Source: Psychrobacter pygoscelis (GTDB lineage Bacteria > Pseudomonadota > Gammaproteobacteria > Pseudomonadales > Moraxellaceae). Taken from it: a DNA stretch of 64,000 bases. The stretch covers positions 124,001 to 188,000 of the forward strand of contig NZ_RQRU01000004.1 of assembly GCF_004335015.1 (NCBI RefSeq). The letters run 5' to 3'. The position numbers were made by a program, and so were the translations under genes. Below are positions 27,457-35,054 of the stretch, piece after piece. How positions within the stretch are numbered: the stretch's first letter is position 1; each line of letters begins with the position of its first letter. The notes under the pieces were generated by a model, which saw nothing but the letters and a program-made list of their open reading frames with translations, was not told the origin of the DNA and made no database searches.

Positions 27457-29160
27457 TTAAAATGGCATTAAATTATTGGTGGCTGACTGGTAACTAATTA
27501 CTTTTGGCACATGCGGCGTATTGCCATATTGGTATTTTTTAACGCGCTTATACTTGCCATCGTCTTGTACAAGTATTCGAGTGGGCAATGTGATAACTCC
27601 TTTACTAGGATCATGAATGCGCTCCAATGCCTCATCGACAGTAAAAGGCACAGATGCATGAGGCATATGGTCAGCCCACCATTGGCAGCCCATTCTTAAA
27701 GCAAAGCCGTCATGCTCAAAGCACTTCCATTCGCTGATTGGCTCATCTAATTCGCTATAGTAATAGTCAATCCGCAAGGTAGGCGGCTTGCCATTCTTGC
27801 CAGGGTGCTTGTAGTAGCCAATTTGCTGCACGTCCAGCCACTCCTCTGGTAGCGGTTGAAAGCCATGCAATGGTAGTGCCTTACCTGCTCTAAAACCGTG
27901 CGGGTCACTTGACTCACTTGGCATTGGTGCGCCGCACTCAATACATTCATCAAGATGGATGGGGTTAGGATTGCCGCACTCTAAGCAGTATTTAAACGGT
28001 GCGCCTTGGTCAACTGCTGCAGTCTGTTTATTGCGGCCTTTGATTAAATTCACCGGGCCGAGGTCACGAGTGGTAGACGTGTAATCCAGCCACAGGCAAT
28101 CCTTTTTACCATCAGCTATTCGCATACCTCGCCCAGCTATCTGTACATATAACACTGGCGACTTAGTAGGACGTAGCAAAGCAATCAAGTCAGTCTCTGG
28201 CGCGTCAAAGCCAGTCGTTAAGCAAGCGACGTTAACCAAGCAGTTGACGCTATCAGGATGACCGTACGGCAATTTATAGTTTTCTAAAATCGTAGCTCGC
28301 TGTTTCATTGGCGTCTTGCTGGTAACGATTTGAGCATTCATGCCGCCAATCATTTGCACCTCGTCAAGTACAGCTTGAGCGTGGTCGATAGTAACGCAAA
28401 ATATCAGCCACTTGTTTCGCTCGCCGCCTCGCATAAACATATCGTCAACCGTGGCTTTGATGATGGCAGGATCAATGGCGACACCCTCAAGCTCTTTAAC
28501 TACATAATCGCCAGCGACCACTTTAACGTCACTTGTATCAATCATTTTTGGTGTGTCAATATCGACGACAAGCGGAGCAAGGTAACCCTGCTCGAGTAGC
28601 TCATCCATGCTCACACGTGTGGCAGTGCCTGCAAATAAGGGATCTTTACCTTGCCATAGCCACACGCCATCACCCCTAAAGGGTGTGCCGGTAAAGCCGA
28701 TAACGCATAGATAAGGACTACCATAAGTTTTTAGATCGTTGATAAAGCTTCGATACATACCAGCATTGTCAGGATTGACGTTGTGACACTCATCAACTAT
28801 AAGTAAGTTAACAGTGCCAAGCTCATGAGCGCGCTTAGCGATACTGCCAATGGTCGCAAAGATGATTTGGCTCTCAACGTCTTTATGACCAAGACTAGCA
28901 GAGCAAACACCTGCGGGGGCTTCTGGCCATATCGCTCTGAGTTTGTCTAGGTTTTGCTGACATAGTTCTTTGGATGCTACACACATAACAATGCGAGTCT
29001 GTGGATATTGCTCGATGGCACGTCTACAAAATTCAGCGATGATAATTGATTTACCTGCGCCTACGCAGGCATCAACGATGGGATTGCCGTCAGGGTGGCG
29101 TTGGAGCCAGTCATACAATTCATTGAGCGTTCGCTCTTGGTAGGGTCTTAGTTGATACAT
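27457..29160 (-). CDS. Phage DEAD/DEAH-box helicase (SSL2/Res-type)
   Basis: A 567-residue superfamily 2 helicase. Motif I is CVGAGKSII near residue 35, motif II LLIVDECHNV, motif III GFTGTPFRG and motif VI AGRGMRIADGK. This is the ResIII-helicase_C arrangement of phage recombination or replication helicases. A four-cysteine zinc ribbon (CLECGNPNPIHLDECIECG, residues ~390-410) follows the helicase core, and a ~130-residue C-terminal region carries no domain I know. It lies in the leftward recombination operon, with the nuclease and the Sak4-like ATPase upstream, and probably acts with them on phage DNA. Only 2 bases separate it from the upstream gene's stop. Confidence 0.88.
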   Translation of the reverse strand: MYQLRPYQERTLNELYDWLQRHPDGNPIVDACVGAGKSIIIAEFCRRAIEQYPQTRIVMCVASKELCQQNLDKLRAIWPEAPAGVCSASLGHKDVESQIIFATIGSIAKRAHELGTVNLLIVDECHNVNPDNAGMYRSFINDLKTYGSPYLCVIGFTGTPFRGDGVWLWQGKDPLFAGTATRVSMDELLEQGYLAPLVVDIDTPKMIDTSDVKVVAGDYVVKELEGVAIDPAIIKATVDDMFMRGGERNKWLIFCVTIDHAQAVLDEVQMIGGMNAQIVTSKTPMKQRATILENYKLPYGHPDSVNCLVNVACLTTGFDAPETDLIALLRPTKSPVLYVQIAGRGMRIADGKKDCLWLDYTSTTRDLGPVNLIKGRNKQTAAVDQGAPFKYCLECGNPNPIHLDECIECGAPMPSESSDPHGFRAGKALPLHGFQPLPEEWLDVQQIGYYKHPGKNGKPPTLRIDYYYSELDEPISEWKCFEHDGFALRMGCQWWADHMPHASVPFTVDEALERIHDPSKGVITLPTRILVQDDGKYKRVKKYQYGNTPHVPKVISYQSATNNLMPF

Positions 29161-29162
29161 TT

Positions 29163-29468
29163 TTAATCCTTATTTTTAACTTGGTATCCAATAAGCGCTA
29201 AAACGCCAATAATGCAGCTCTTGCCAAGTTCGACAAGATTTTCTATGGCTTCTGGCGCAACATCGTCATAGCCACAGCTAAGCGCCTCAAGTTGATACTC
29301 TGTGTAGGCAGCCGATAAGCAATCCTCACAACTACACATAGGCTCACACGGCAATAGATATTCAAGTCGTCTTGCTAATTCTTGAGCCAATATATCATCA
29401 GAGTTTATAGCGTCATCAATTAGCTCTGCGTCAGATAACGCGCTTGGTTTCAGTATTGAATTAGACAT
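29163..29468 (-). CDS. Small phage protein with a CxxxxCxCxxC segment
   Basis: 101 residues from the ATG at 29468 (MSNSILKPSALSD). This start overlaps the nuclease stop as ATGTCTAA and has GAGG seven bases upstream, so I prefer it to the in-frame ATG at 29492. Residues ~45-55 contain CEPMCSCEDC, a possible metal-binding cluster. No family recognised. Confidence 0.6.
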   Translation of the reverse strand: MSNSILKPSALSDAELIDDAINSDDILAQELARRLEYLLPCEPMCSCEDCLSAAYTEYQLEALSCGYDDVAPEAIENLVELGKSCIIGVLALIGYQVKNKD

Positions 29469-30477
29469 ATCCAACCTCTTCATATTCTTCACGGGTCACA
29501 AGTGAGCCATTGCCATTGTTAAAGTAATAAATGTCAGTATTTAAAAGACGATACTTAACAATCAGAGCGCCTATATCGGTCTCAATAGCTTCGACAAACT
29601 TAAGATTTGGTAGTAACTGAGGCACCCATCTATGATCACCACAGCCCCGCATTTGTTTGTCATAGCTCAAGGCTTCATTACTATGCTCGCATAGCCATGT
29701 GCCATCAGGCTGCGGCGTGCTGTGTATGCAAGTGCGACAATTAACGTTTGGTAGCGGACTCGGAATAGTTTCAGTGCCGCCATGGCAATAGTCGCTATAG
29801 GGGCAAAATTTGCATTCGAACCAGTCTGGCTTTTCGCTAACCTTCATTGGCGGTTCGTTTGCAAAGATTATCCGGGCAGCTCGTTCAACAAGCGACTCAG
29901 CTGCAGCTCTATCAAGCTTGACGCGCTCAACATAAAGCTCATCATCATTCTTATTTTTAGCAATATAGACAGCGCGGGTTAGATCAAGACCAAGCATATA
30001 AACTTGCATCTGTGCATAGTGCATGGGTTTTGATTTCTCTACGCCCTCATTGATAAGTTTTTTAAATGATTTATCATTATGCGTTTTAAATTCGCAAAGA
30101 TGCCAAGTCTTTGGCGCTTCTAAGATGCCAAGAGCTACGCCATCCGCATGACCACGAAAGTGGCCGCCGTGGAATATAACTCCAAATTGTTCGCCAGTGC
30201 GGTCATCAACGTCATAGACTTCTATGCCAGCGTCTCGCATGTTTTGCACAATGCGCGGCTCTTCAAGATGACCAGTTTCAAATAAGCGCAGTAAGCGACC
30301 ATCAAAGTCTTCAAAGTGCACCCATCTAAAATCCATCCACAATTGACGGGCGCAAGACTTGCCAATAATTGAGCCACCAAGATATCGCCGTGGCTGCTCG
30401 TTATGCTTTGCTTTGATACCCTCATAGAGAGCATTAAGAGTGGCGTTGTCTTTGGTAAATTCAGTGAGGTTTGCCAT
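29461..30477 (-). CDS. PD-(D/E)XK nuclease with Cas4/AddB-like cysteine pattern
   Basis: A 338-residue RecB-family nuclease. The active-site residues are Asp112 (GHADGV), Glu129 and Lys131 (CEFKTH), and the downstream QMQVYM motif is the QxxxY element. One Cys near the N-terminus (Cys42, KSCARQ) and three close to the core's end (CKFCPYSDYC, 222-231) give the C...CxxCx5C arrangement. That arrangement holds a 4Fe-4S cluster in Cas4, AddB and Dna2. A second cysteine cluster follows (CRTC, residues 247-250). It lies in the early recombination operon and probably resects DNA ends for the Sak4-type annealing or strand exchange system; the phage role is inferred from context. Confidence 0.8.
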   Translation of the reverse strand: MANLTEFTKDNATLNALYEGIKAKHNEQPRRYLGGSIIGKSCARQLWMDFRWVHFEDFDGRLLRLFETGHLEEPRIVQNMRDAGIEVYDVDDRTGEQFGVIFHGGHFRGHADGVALGILEAPKTWHLCEFKTHNDKSFKKLINEGVEKSKPMHYAQMQVYMLGLDLTRAVYIAKNKNDDELYVERVKLDRAAAESLVERAARIIFANEPPMKVSEKPDWFECKFCPYSDYCHGGTETIPSPLPNVNCRTCIHSTPQPDGTWLCEHSNEALSYDKQMRGCGDHRWVPQLLPNLKFVEAIETDIGALIVKYRLLNTDIYYFNNGNGSLVTREEYEEVGYV

Positions 30478-30699
30478 TTTCGCTCCTTATTTGCATCTTT
30501 TACGTTTTAACTTTACTTGAGCTAACTGGCAGACGACGAGAACTACCAATTAACTCAAGTAAAGTGACTGGTTACGCCAGTCAGTCGGTATCGGTTTTCT
30601 TACAATAGGGACTCTAAAATTTAGAGCACGCCCTAGCGTGTATGGCTCTGATACAGCACCATCTGGTGACCATTACGGGGATTTCCGTAACGGAATTGA
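30478..30699 (-). promoter_or_regulatory. Structured spacer in the leftward early operon
   Basis: 222 bases between two otherwise tightly packed genes. It contains a perfect 12-bp inverted repeat (ACTTTACTTGAG at 30510-30521, CTCAAGTAAAGT at 30554-30565). Beside it lie a 6-bp hairpin (GACTGG, TTACG, CCAGTC at 30566-30582) and a near-palindrome CTCTAAAATTTAGAG at 30612-30626. No T run follows the hairpins on the minus strand, so they are not obvious terminators. No ORF is present. Confidence 0.55.
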
Positions 30700-31233
30700 T
30701 TACCCACGCTGCCACACTGGCTTATTAGCTTGCTGGGCAGCTGGTGCTTGATGAGTGAGCGGCATTTGCGCTTGAGCAGGTTGTGACTGCTGCGGCATGG
30801 TCGGCGCTTGCATGGTTGGTTTACCAGCCACTGGAGCAAACTTTTTGACTTCATTGCTTGGGTCGTATTGGCCGGTTTTATCAATGCGAATAGCTACTTT
30901 GATCTCCATCGGAATGCCATGTAGCTCGCTTGAGTCTTGGACGCCAAGCTTGCCGCAAGCATGGAACAGTTGAGCCATTTGCTTACGGCCAATCTGTTCA
31001 GCAACCTGATTGGTGTTACGTAAAGTGATATCTTGAAAGATAAGACGCCCAGCGTGTGTACCTTCTAAGATTTTAAGACCAAGACTTAAGCGATTGCCTG
31101 AACCTGAGTTGTTATCTTTAACTTCGCTGCGAGTGATTTCAGCAACATAAGTGCCCGCAGGAATTGGGTCAAAGTCGCTTTTTTGAGCTTCAGCGATTTC
31201 TGTTTGATTAAACTGCATGTTTAATAAAGCCAT
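30700..31233 (-). CDS. DUF669-family ssDNA-binding-like phage protein
   Basis: 177 residues. Residues 1-130 (AEAQKSDFDPIPAGTYVAEI, NRLSLGLKILEGTHAGRLIF) match the DUF669 family of phage proteins, which sit beside Sak4/Erf-type genes and have an OB-like fold. The C-terminal ~45 residues are Gln/Pro/Ala-rich and end in NKPVWQRG, a disordered tail with a conserved tip resembling that of single-strand binding proteins. It is immediately downstream (2 bases) of the Sak4-like ATPase, the usual partner order. Confidence 0.75.
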   Translation of the reverse strand: MALLNMQFNQTEIAEAQKSDFDPIPAGTYVAEITRSEVKDNNSGSGNRLSLGLKILEGTHAGRLIFQDITLRNTNQVAEQIGRKQMAQLFHACGKLGVQDSSELHGIPMEIKVAIRIDKTGQYDPSNEVKKFAPVAGKPTMQAPTMPQQSQPAQAQMPLTHQAPAAQQANKPVWQRG

Positions 31234-31235
31234 TG

Positions 31236-31973
31236 TTATGCTCCTTGAGTTTCATTTTGATTGATTGGTTGCGTTACTTGCGTTTGGTGCTGCTCGCCAC
31301 GAATCTTCGCAGCAATGGCAGCTAGGTTTGGCCACTCCGCAGCATCTAATTTGCCGCTGCGGTCTTTTGCCTGATATTTGATGTCAGGCTGAGTTTGTAG
31401 ATAGCGTATAGGCTGACCATGCTCATCTTTTTCAACTCGCAGAAAAAACACTTCATCAAAAAAGTATGCTAAGCCAGCCGGTAAGCGCTTTCCTGGCAGC
31501 ATTGGCTGATAGCGCACGACACCAGCGTCATCTTGGTAACTTTCCATCTTGGCGCTAAAGTAAACATTGCGCGGCAAGTCGCGGAAGGAGCGGATTAGCG
31601 TCTCTACCTTCTCCTGCATTTCGCCATAAGCAGCCCGTGGATCTTTGGACGCTCGTTTAGCAGCGTTTAGCACCACTTCTGCAATTTCGCTGATTGAGTC
31701 TAGACACACCCATTCAAATGTCTGGCCTTGTGGGTCATTGACTAGCCACTCATAAGCTTGGTTTAAATCCTCTATACTTTCGATGACGATGACAGGGATA
31801 TCAGCATCAGCGATAGAGAGCAGGCCCGCTTCAGCGGATAATATGATTGTCTTAGCATGGTCTGGCGTGGTAGCTGCTAGAACGGTTTTACCTGCCCCAG
31901 CTTGACCGTAGACCAGCACCTTAACGCCGCTTGTTTTTGCTTGTTCGCGTGTGGTAGTTAGTTTGATAGCCAT
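31236..31973 (-). CDS. Sak4-like RecA-fold ATPase (AAA_24), phage recombinase
   Basis: 245 residues. Walker A GQAGAGKT lies at ~23-30 and the Walker B-like strand is WVCLDSISE (~88-96). KMESYQDDAG and LPAGLAYFFDEVFFL are typical of the AAA_24/phage nucleotide-binding family, many members of which are Sak4 single-strand annealing recombinases. The adjacency to DUF669, a RecB-like nuclease and a helicase supports a homologous recombination role. Its start overlaps the end of the 66-residue Cys-rich gene by 53 bases. Confidence 0.8.
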   Translation of the reverse strand: MAIKLTTTREQAKTSGVKVLVYGQAGAGKTVLAATTPDHAKTIILSAEAGLLSIADADIPVIVIESIEDLNQAYEWLVNDPQGQTFEWVCLDSISEIAEVVLNAAKRASKDPRAAYGEMQEKVETLIRSFRDLPRNVYFSAKMESYQDDAGVVRYQPMLPGKRLPAGLAYFFDEVFFLRVEKDEHGQPIRYLQTQPDIKYQAKDRSGKLDAAEWPNLAAIAAKIRGEQHQTQVTQPINQNETQGA

Positions 31974-32121
31974 TATTAAAGTCCTTCATTTCGCCATTGA
32001 TTAATTCTTGCTGAGCATCTGCTTCGCCAAACGTACAAGCTGCACACATACCCACGTCCCTAATGGTGGGAACCTGACCGCAACAATCGCATTCAGTTTC
32101 CCAGTCAGCTACTTCAGCCAT
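31921..32121 (-). CDS. Small Cys-rich (zinc-finger-like) phage protein
   Basis: 66 residues with CDCCGQ at ~11-16 and CAAC at ~26-29, a CxxC...CxxC knuckle likely to bind zinc. The C-terminus is basic. It overlaps the Sak4-like gene by 53 bases in another frame and the preceding gene by 8 bases. The long overlap makes it less certain, but the cysteine pattern and coupling argue for a real gene. Confidence 0.55.
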   Translation of the reverse strand: MAEVADWETECDCCGQVPTIRDVGMCAACTFGEADAQQELINGEMKDFNNGYQTNYHTRTSKNKRR

Positions 32122-32347
32122 TGGTTAACCCCACTTTGTCTAATTCTTCGATTAATGCGTCAGCTAGTAACACGGCGTAGCGAACTGCATGTGCAGACTT
32201 AAACTCAGTCATAACGCCTGAGTTAGACAAAATACCTTGCATAGCCATAGCTGCTATTTGTTCGCGCTTGGTTAGTGTTCTTTCGCAAATCGCCTTCGAT
32301 TGCTCTAATGTCGCCATATTTGCGATATTGCTTGAGTTGACGGCCAT
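32114..32347 (-). CDS. Small phage early protein, unknown
   Basis: 77 residues, helical. Residues ~20-75 (ICERTLTKREQIAAMAMQGIL ... AVRYAVLLADALIEEL) resemble a repeated pattern in small proteins of phage recombination operons, without a function I know. It starts immediately after the next upstream gene's stop and overlaps the Cys-rich gene by 8 bases. Confidence 0.6.
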   Translation of the reverse strand: MAVNSSNIANMATLEQSKAICERTLTKREQIAAMAMQGILSNSGVMTEFKSAHAVRYAVLLADALIEELDKVGLTNG

Positions 32348-32854
32348 CTATTTAACCTCCACTAACACGCTGGGCTTGGCAGGTTTAGTAGTTATGTACT
32401 TAGCCATGACTGGTACTAAGTCGCTACGCATGGCTTCTAGCGCTCGAAGGTTCTTGGTGTCTAGTGACGCTTTGAACTTAAAGCACTGTTTAACCTCGCT
32501 TGGCAAGTTATCCCAGTCCGCTTGAATGGCTTTATCGTCTAATGAACGAGTAAGCTTGCCGACGGTTTTTACCTTAAAGCAGTCAGTTTCTTCGTTGGTC
32601 GTACCTTCATCGAGGACGCCAACCAAAGTGATAATTTCTTGCTCGATTTCATAGCGGCGTTCTTTCGCCTGAGCTTCAAGATCTTTCATTGACTGCCATT
32701 CTTCAGCAAGGAGGTCTAAATCGTTGGGCGCTTGTTCTGCGATACTGCCAGTAACAGGGGCTTGAGCTGTGGCGTGGCTGTTTGCTAGTGCTGACGCTGC
32801 AAGAGCAGGATTGGCATTGGTTGCTTTTACTGATTGGGTAATAAATGCGTTCAT
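32348..32854 (-). CDS. Phage early protein with coiled-coil centre, unknown
   Basis: 168 residues. A low-complexity Ala/Asn-rich start (1-45), a predicted coiled coil (~48-80, LLAEEWQSMKDLEAQAKERRYEIEQEI) and a C-terminal domain (CFKVKTVGKLTRSLDD, FKFKASLDTKNLRALEAM). This arrangement is found in uncharacterised proteins encoded near Sak/Erf recombinases. AAGGAA precedes the ATG. No enzymatic motif is visible. Confidence 0.65.
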   Translation of the reverse strand: MNAFITQSVKATNANPALAASALANSHATAQAPVTGSIAEQAPNDLDLLAEEWQSMKDLEAQAKERRYEIEQEIITLVGVLDEGTTNEETDCFKVKTVGKLTRSLDDKAIQADWDNLPSEVKQCFKFKASLDTKNLRALEAMRSDLVPVMAKYITTKPAKPSVLVEVK

Positions 32855-32884
32855 TTTTACGTTCCTTTTATTAGAGTTGGTTGA

Positions 32885-33076
32885 TTACTTGCTTGAATTA
32901 TCGTTCCAGCTAATCACTAGCTGGTCGGACGGGCTTATATATGCTTTATGATGCTCAACAACGGCATCATTACTTGCAAAGCTTTTGTCTAGAGCGTCAC
33001 CCAATAACTGATAAATCACTATAAAAAGTGTTAATGCAGTAATGGTGAGTAGACAGCTTTTGGCAAAATCACTCAT
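32885..33076 (-). CDS. Small single-pass membrane protein, first gene of the pL operon
   Basis: 63 residues with one hydrophobic segment (~7-28, SCLLTITALTLFIVIYQLLG), then a polar tail of ~35 residues. It is the first ORF after the pL promoter, with AGAGG eight bases before the ATG. Function unknown. Confidence 0.5.
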   Translation of the reverse strand: MSDFAKSCLLTITALTLFIVIYQLLGDALDKSFASNDAVVEHHKAYISPSDQLVISWNDNSSK

Positions 33077-33210
33077 AGTGAGAGCCTCTATAGTTAGTAC
33101 GCAGTAGTCAGCTATCTGGTAACTGACTACGACTTAATAACTATCTATTGAATTAAGTTGTTAAATAATTTCGGCTAGTGCTGCTAGCTCGTTTTCGTCT
33201 TGATGTGTTC
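33077..33210 (-). promoter_or_regulatory. Structured pL leader RNA
   Basis: About 125 bases between the pL start and the first gene, without an ORF. They can form GCTAG-CAGCA-CTAGC (33175-33189), ACTTAAT/ATTAAGT (about 33132-33158) and an 8-bp hairpin GTAGTCAG/CTGACTAC (33104-33130). The position and several hairpins recall antitermination sites (nut or put) in lambdoid pL leaders. No N-like gene was recognised. Confidence 0.4.
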
Positions 33211-33239
33211 ATATTACACACGGTGTGTATTTATGTCAA
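33211..33239 (-). promoter_or_regulatory. pL promoter with repressor operator
   Basis: On the minus strand TTGACA (33239-33234), 17 bases, TAATAT (33216-33211). The spacer contains the palindrome TACACAC-S-GTGTGTA (33215-33229), which overlaps the -10, so a bound repressor would block RNA polymerase. It drives the leftward early operon. Confidence 0.85.
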
Positions 33240-33293
33240 CAATAAAATTCACAAAATGTGCATTTATTTTCATAGTGTGTATATTAAGGACGA

Positions 33294-33319
33294 TAAAAAA
33301 CCCGCTTGATTAGCGGGTC
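33294..33319 (-). terminator. Terminator of the repressor operon
   Basis: CCCGCT, loop TGATT, AGCGGG, followed on the minus strand by TTTTTTATCG. It lies past the small membrane gene and separates the lysogeny transcript from pL. Confidence 0.85.
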
Positions 33320-33337
33320 AGAAAGTTCCGAGCGTGT

Positions 33338-33583
33338 TTAGACATCTAATTGACGTTCATGATAGAGAGCGTATAAGTAAAAAGGCATTGCCGCTATAAC
33401 TAGTAGGACTTTATGCTCATGATTACCAATTAGCATAATTAGAGACATGAATATAAATACGAGTAAATATTGCCAAGTAGGAGTTCTTTTTACTTGGTCT
33501 TTTTTAAAGTTAATTACAGCTAGCCTAATAAGAGGGATTAATATTAAAAATATAAGCCCACCCAAGAAATAAGATAAATCCAT
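33338..33583 (-). CDS. Small membrane protein cotranscribed with the repressor
   Basis: 81 residues from the ATG at 33583 (MDLSYFLGG), chosen because AGGAGG stands six bases before it and it avoids overlap with the repressor gene. It has three hydrophobic segments (~4-22, ~38-54, ~58-74), and is an inner-membrane protein. It lies 14 bases behind the repressor and before the operon's terminator, so it should be made in the lysogen. That is the place of lysogenic-conversion or superinfection-exclusion genes; the function is inferred from position only. Confidence 0.65.
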   Translation of the reverse strand: MDLSYFLGGLIFLILIPLIRLAVINFKKDQVKRTPTWQYLLVFIFMSLIMLIGNHEHKVLLVIAAMPFYLYALYHERQLDV

Positions 33584-33597
33584 AAGTCCTCCTATGA

Positions 33598-34305
33598 TCA
33601 ACAAGCAACAAACTTGCCGATAACTTTGCCCACCAAAGTGCACTCTCCCATAGGGCGCATCTCTTGATCTGGCCAGTCTGGATTAAGTGGTTTTAAGTAC
33701 ATATCATCTAATGTATCGCCAATAACCAATTGTTTAAAAGTTGCTTCAGTGTCGTCATTACACTGCACAACCACCAAATTGCCATCCTTGAGGCTGAATA
33801 AACCCACTTCTGGCTCTACATAGATGATATCTCCAGGGTCATATTTTGGCTGCATACTCCGTCCACGGACAATTAACGCAAAGCCATTTTTAGATAAGTT
33901 GGATGGTCGAGGTGCGCCGCCCAGACGATCTTCGAGTGTTACTGGCTCTATACTTGTCCAGCTGCCAGCAGCTACCCAGCTAATTATCGGAACATCACCA
34001 AGATTATTCATACTGACTTTTTGAGTTCCCGATGGAGTTATTGATTCGCCGCCACTCTTTTGTATCTGGCTAATTTGTGCTTTTAACTCATCAATACTAG
34101 GCTTTGATTTTCTAGCCACCTCTCCGTTTAAAATGTAGTTGGCATCAGCTTTATACTTTTTAGCAGCTGCCAAAGCGCCTTCCTTAGACACGCCACGTTT
34201 AGCCCAGTTTGTCACAGTAGACGCACCCACATTCAAATCAATTGCAATGTCTGATTTCTTGCTAGTACCTGCTATCTCAATCAGGCGTTTCATACTCTCG
34301 TGCAT
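33598..34305 (-). CDS. CI-like phage repressor, S24 self-cleaving
   Basis: 235 residues. An N-terminal HTH (~5-60, KKSDIAIDLNVGASTVTNWAKRGVSK) precedes a linker and a LexA/S24 peptidase domain. The scissile Ala113-Gly114 lies in WVAAGSW, the nucleophile Ser150 in VRGRSMQPKYDPGD, and the general base Lys191 in EATFKQLV. It maintains lysogeny by repressing pL and pR and should be inactivated through RecA-stimulated autocleavage after DNA damage. Start MHESMKRL at 34305 has GGGG upstream; MKRL at 34293 is an alternative. Confidence 0.92.
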   Translation of the reverse strand: MHESMKRLIEIAGTSKKSDIAIDLNVGASTVTNWAKRGVSKEGALAAAKKYKADANYILNGEVARKSKPSIDELKAQISQIQKSGGESITPSGTQKVSMNNLGDVPIISWVAAGSWTSIEPVTLEDRLGGAPRPSNLSKNGFALIVRGRSMQPKYDPGDIIYVEPEVGLFSLKDGNLVVVQCNDDTEATFKQLVIGDTLDDMYLKPLNPDWPDQEMRPMGECTLVGKVIGKFVAC

Positions 34306-34442
34306 AAATCACCCCAATATAATGATATGTATATTTTACACGGCGTGTGGATAATATGTTGCACACCATGAAAAGTAAGCATTGCTTTTTATTCACACTA
34401 TGTGTACTATTAGCCTTATTGTGTTTATCCAAGGAGTAACCC
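34306..34442. promoter_or_regulatory. Repressor-Cro intergenic operator region with pR
   Basis: pR on the plus strand: TTGCTT (34382-34387), 17 bases, TACTAT (34405-34410), with the operator ACACTATGTGT (34395-34405) inside, the same layout as pL. A second operator, ACACG-G-CGTGT (34338-34348), and a half-site GCACACC (34361-34367) lie toward the repressor gene and would govern its own promoter. The -10 and -35 of that promoter are unclear. AAGGAG lies seven bases before the Cro start. Confidence 0.8.
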
Positions 34443-34679
34443 ATGAGCGATAAAGAGCTAATTGAAAAATTAGGTGGTGTAAAGGCTATATCTGATGCGC
34501 TTGGATATAACTACACCACCGTACATAACTGGTTAACTCGCGGAATTTCTCGCGATGCAAAAATTGCCCACCCTAAAATTTTTTTAGTGAAAAACATTGA
34601 GGATATCAAACATATTAGCTACTACATTGCTGACTCTGAAGAAGAGTCTCAACTCCAACCCGAACTAGAGGAAGCTTAA
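34443..34679 (+). CDS. Cro-like HTH regulator
   Basis: 78 residues. Residues 1-45 form a small HTH (SDKELIEKLGGVKAISDALGYNYTTVHNWLTRG) of the Cro/YdaS type; the rest is acidic. It is divergent from the repressor and the first gene of pR, the standard place of Cro. It should repress pL/pR and the repressor promoter during lytic growth. Confidence 0.8.
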   Translation: MSDKELIEKLGGVKAISDALGYNYTTVHNWLTRGISRDAKIAHPKIFLVKNIEDIKHISYYIADSEEESQLQPELEEA

Positions 34680-34682
34680 TAA

Positions 34683-35054
34683 ATGTGCCATACCCCCATA
34701 CATGAATTATCAGAGCCGACGCGTGAAATAGCACGGGATAACCATCGTTTTTTGTTGCAGCGTCTTGCAGATCATGGTCAAAACGTAGTAGCTGAAGCTG
34801 TAGGTATTAGCGAAAGCAAGATGAGTCGCATTAAAGATACGGCTGAAGGCAAGGGCGACTTAGAGCTATTTGCCGTTATGTGCGCCGTGATGGATATAAA
34901 GCTTGTGGATGCTGAGGCGATTTATTGCGAGGGCGAGATGATTGACATTATGTCGGTGATGCTCAGTAAAGCTTACGGCTCTCCTGAATTTGTACGCCGA
35001 ATGTTTAGTCCACGTTCTGAGCTAACAAGAAAGGATTTAGTAAATGCTAACTAA
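34683..35054 (+). CDS. CII-like transcriptional regulator
   Basis: 123 residues. The N-terminal half (RFLLQRLADHGQNVVAEAVGISESKMSRIKD) carries the CII-type HTH; the second half is helical as in CII tetramers. It is the second gene of the pR operon, three bases after the Cro-like gene, as in lambda and P22. It probably activates repressor establishment. Confidence 0.78.
   Translation: MCHTPIHELSEPTREIARDNHRFLLQRLADHGQNVVAEAVGISESKMSRIKDTAEGKGDLELFAVMCAVMDIKLVDAEAIYCEGEMIDIMSVMLSKAYGSPEFVRRMFSPRSELTRKDLVNAN

Noticed and set aside
34755..34768. TTGC-N6-TTGC, a CII-box-like direct repeat
   Set aside because: It lies inside the CII-like gene and reads rightward, whereas a repressor-establishment promoter must read leftward; probably chance.
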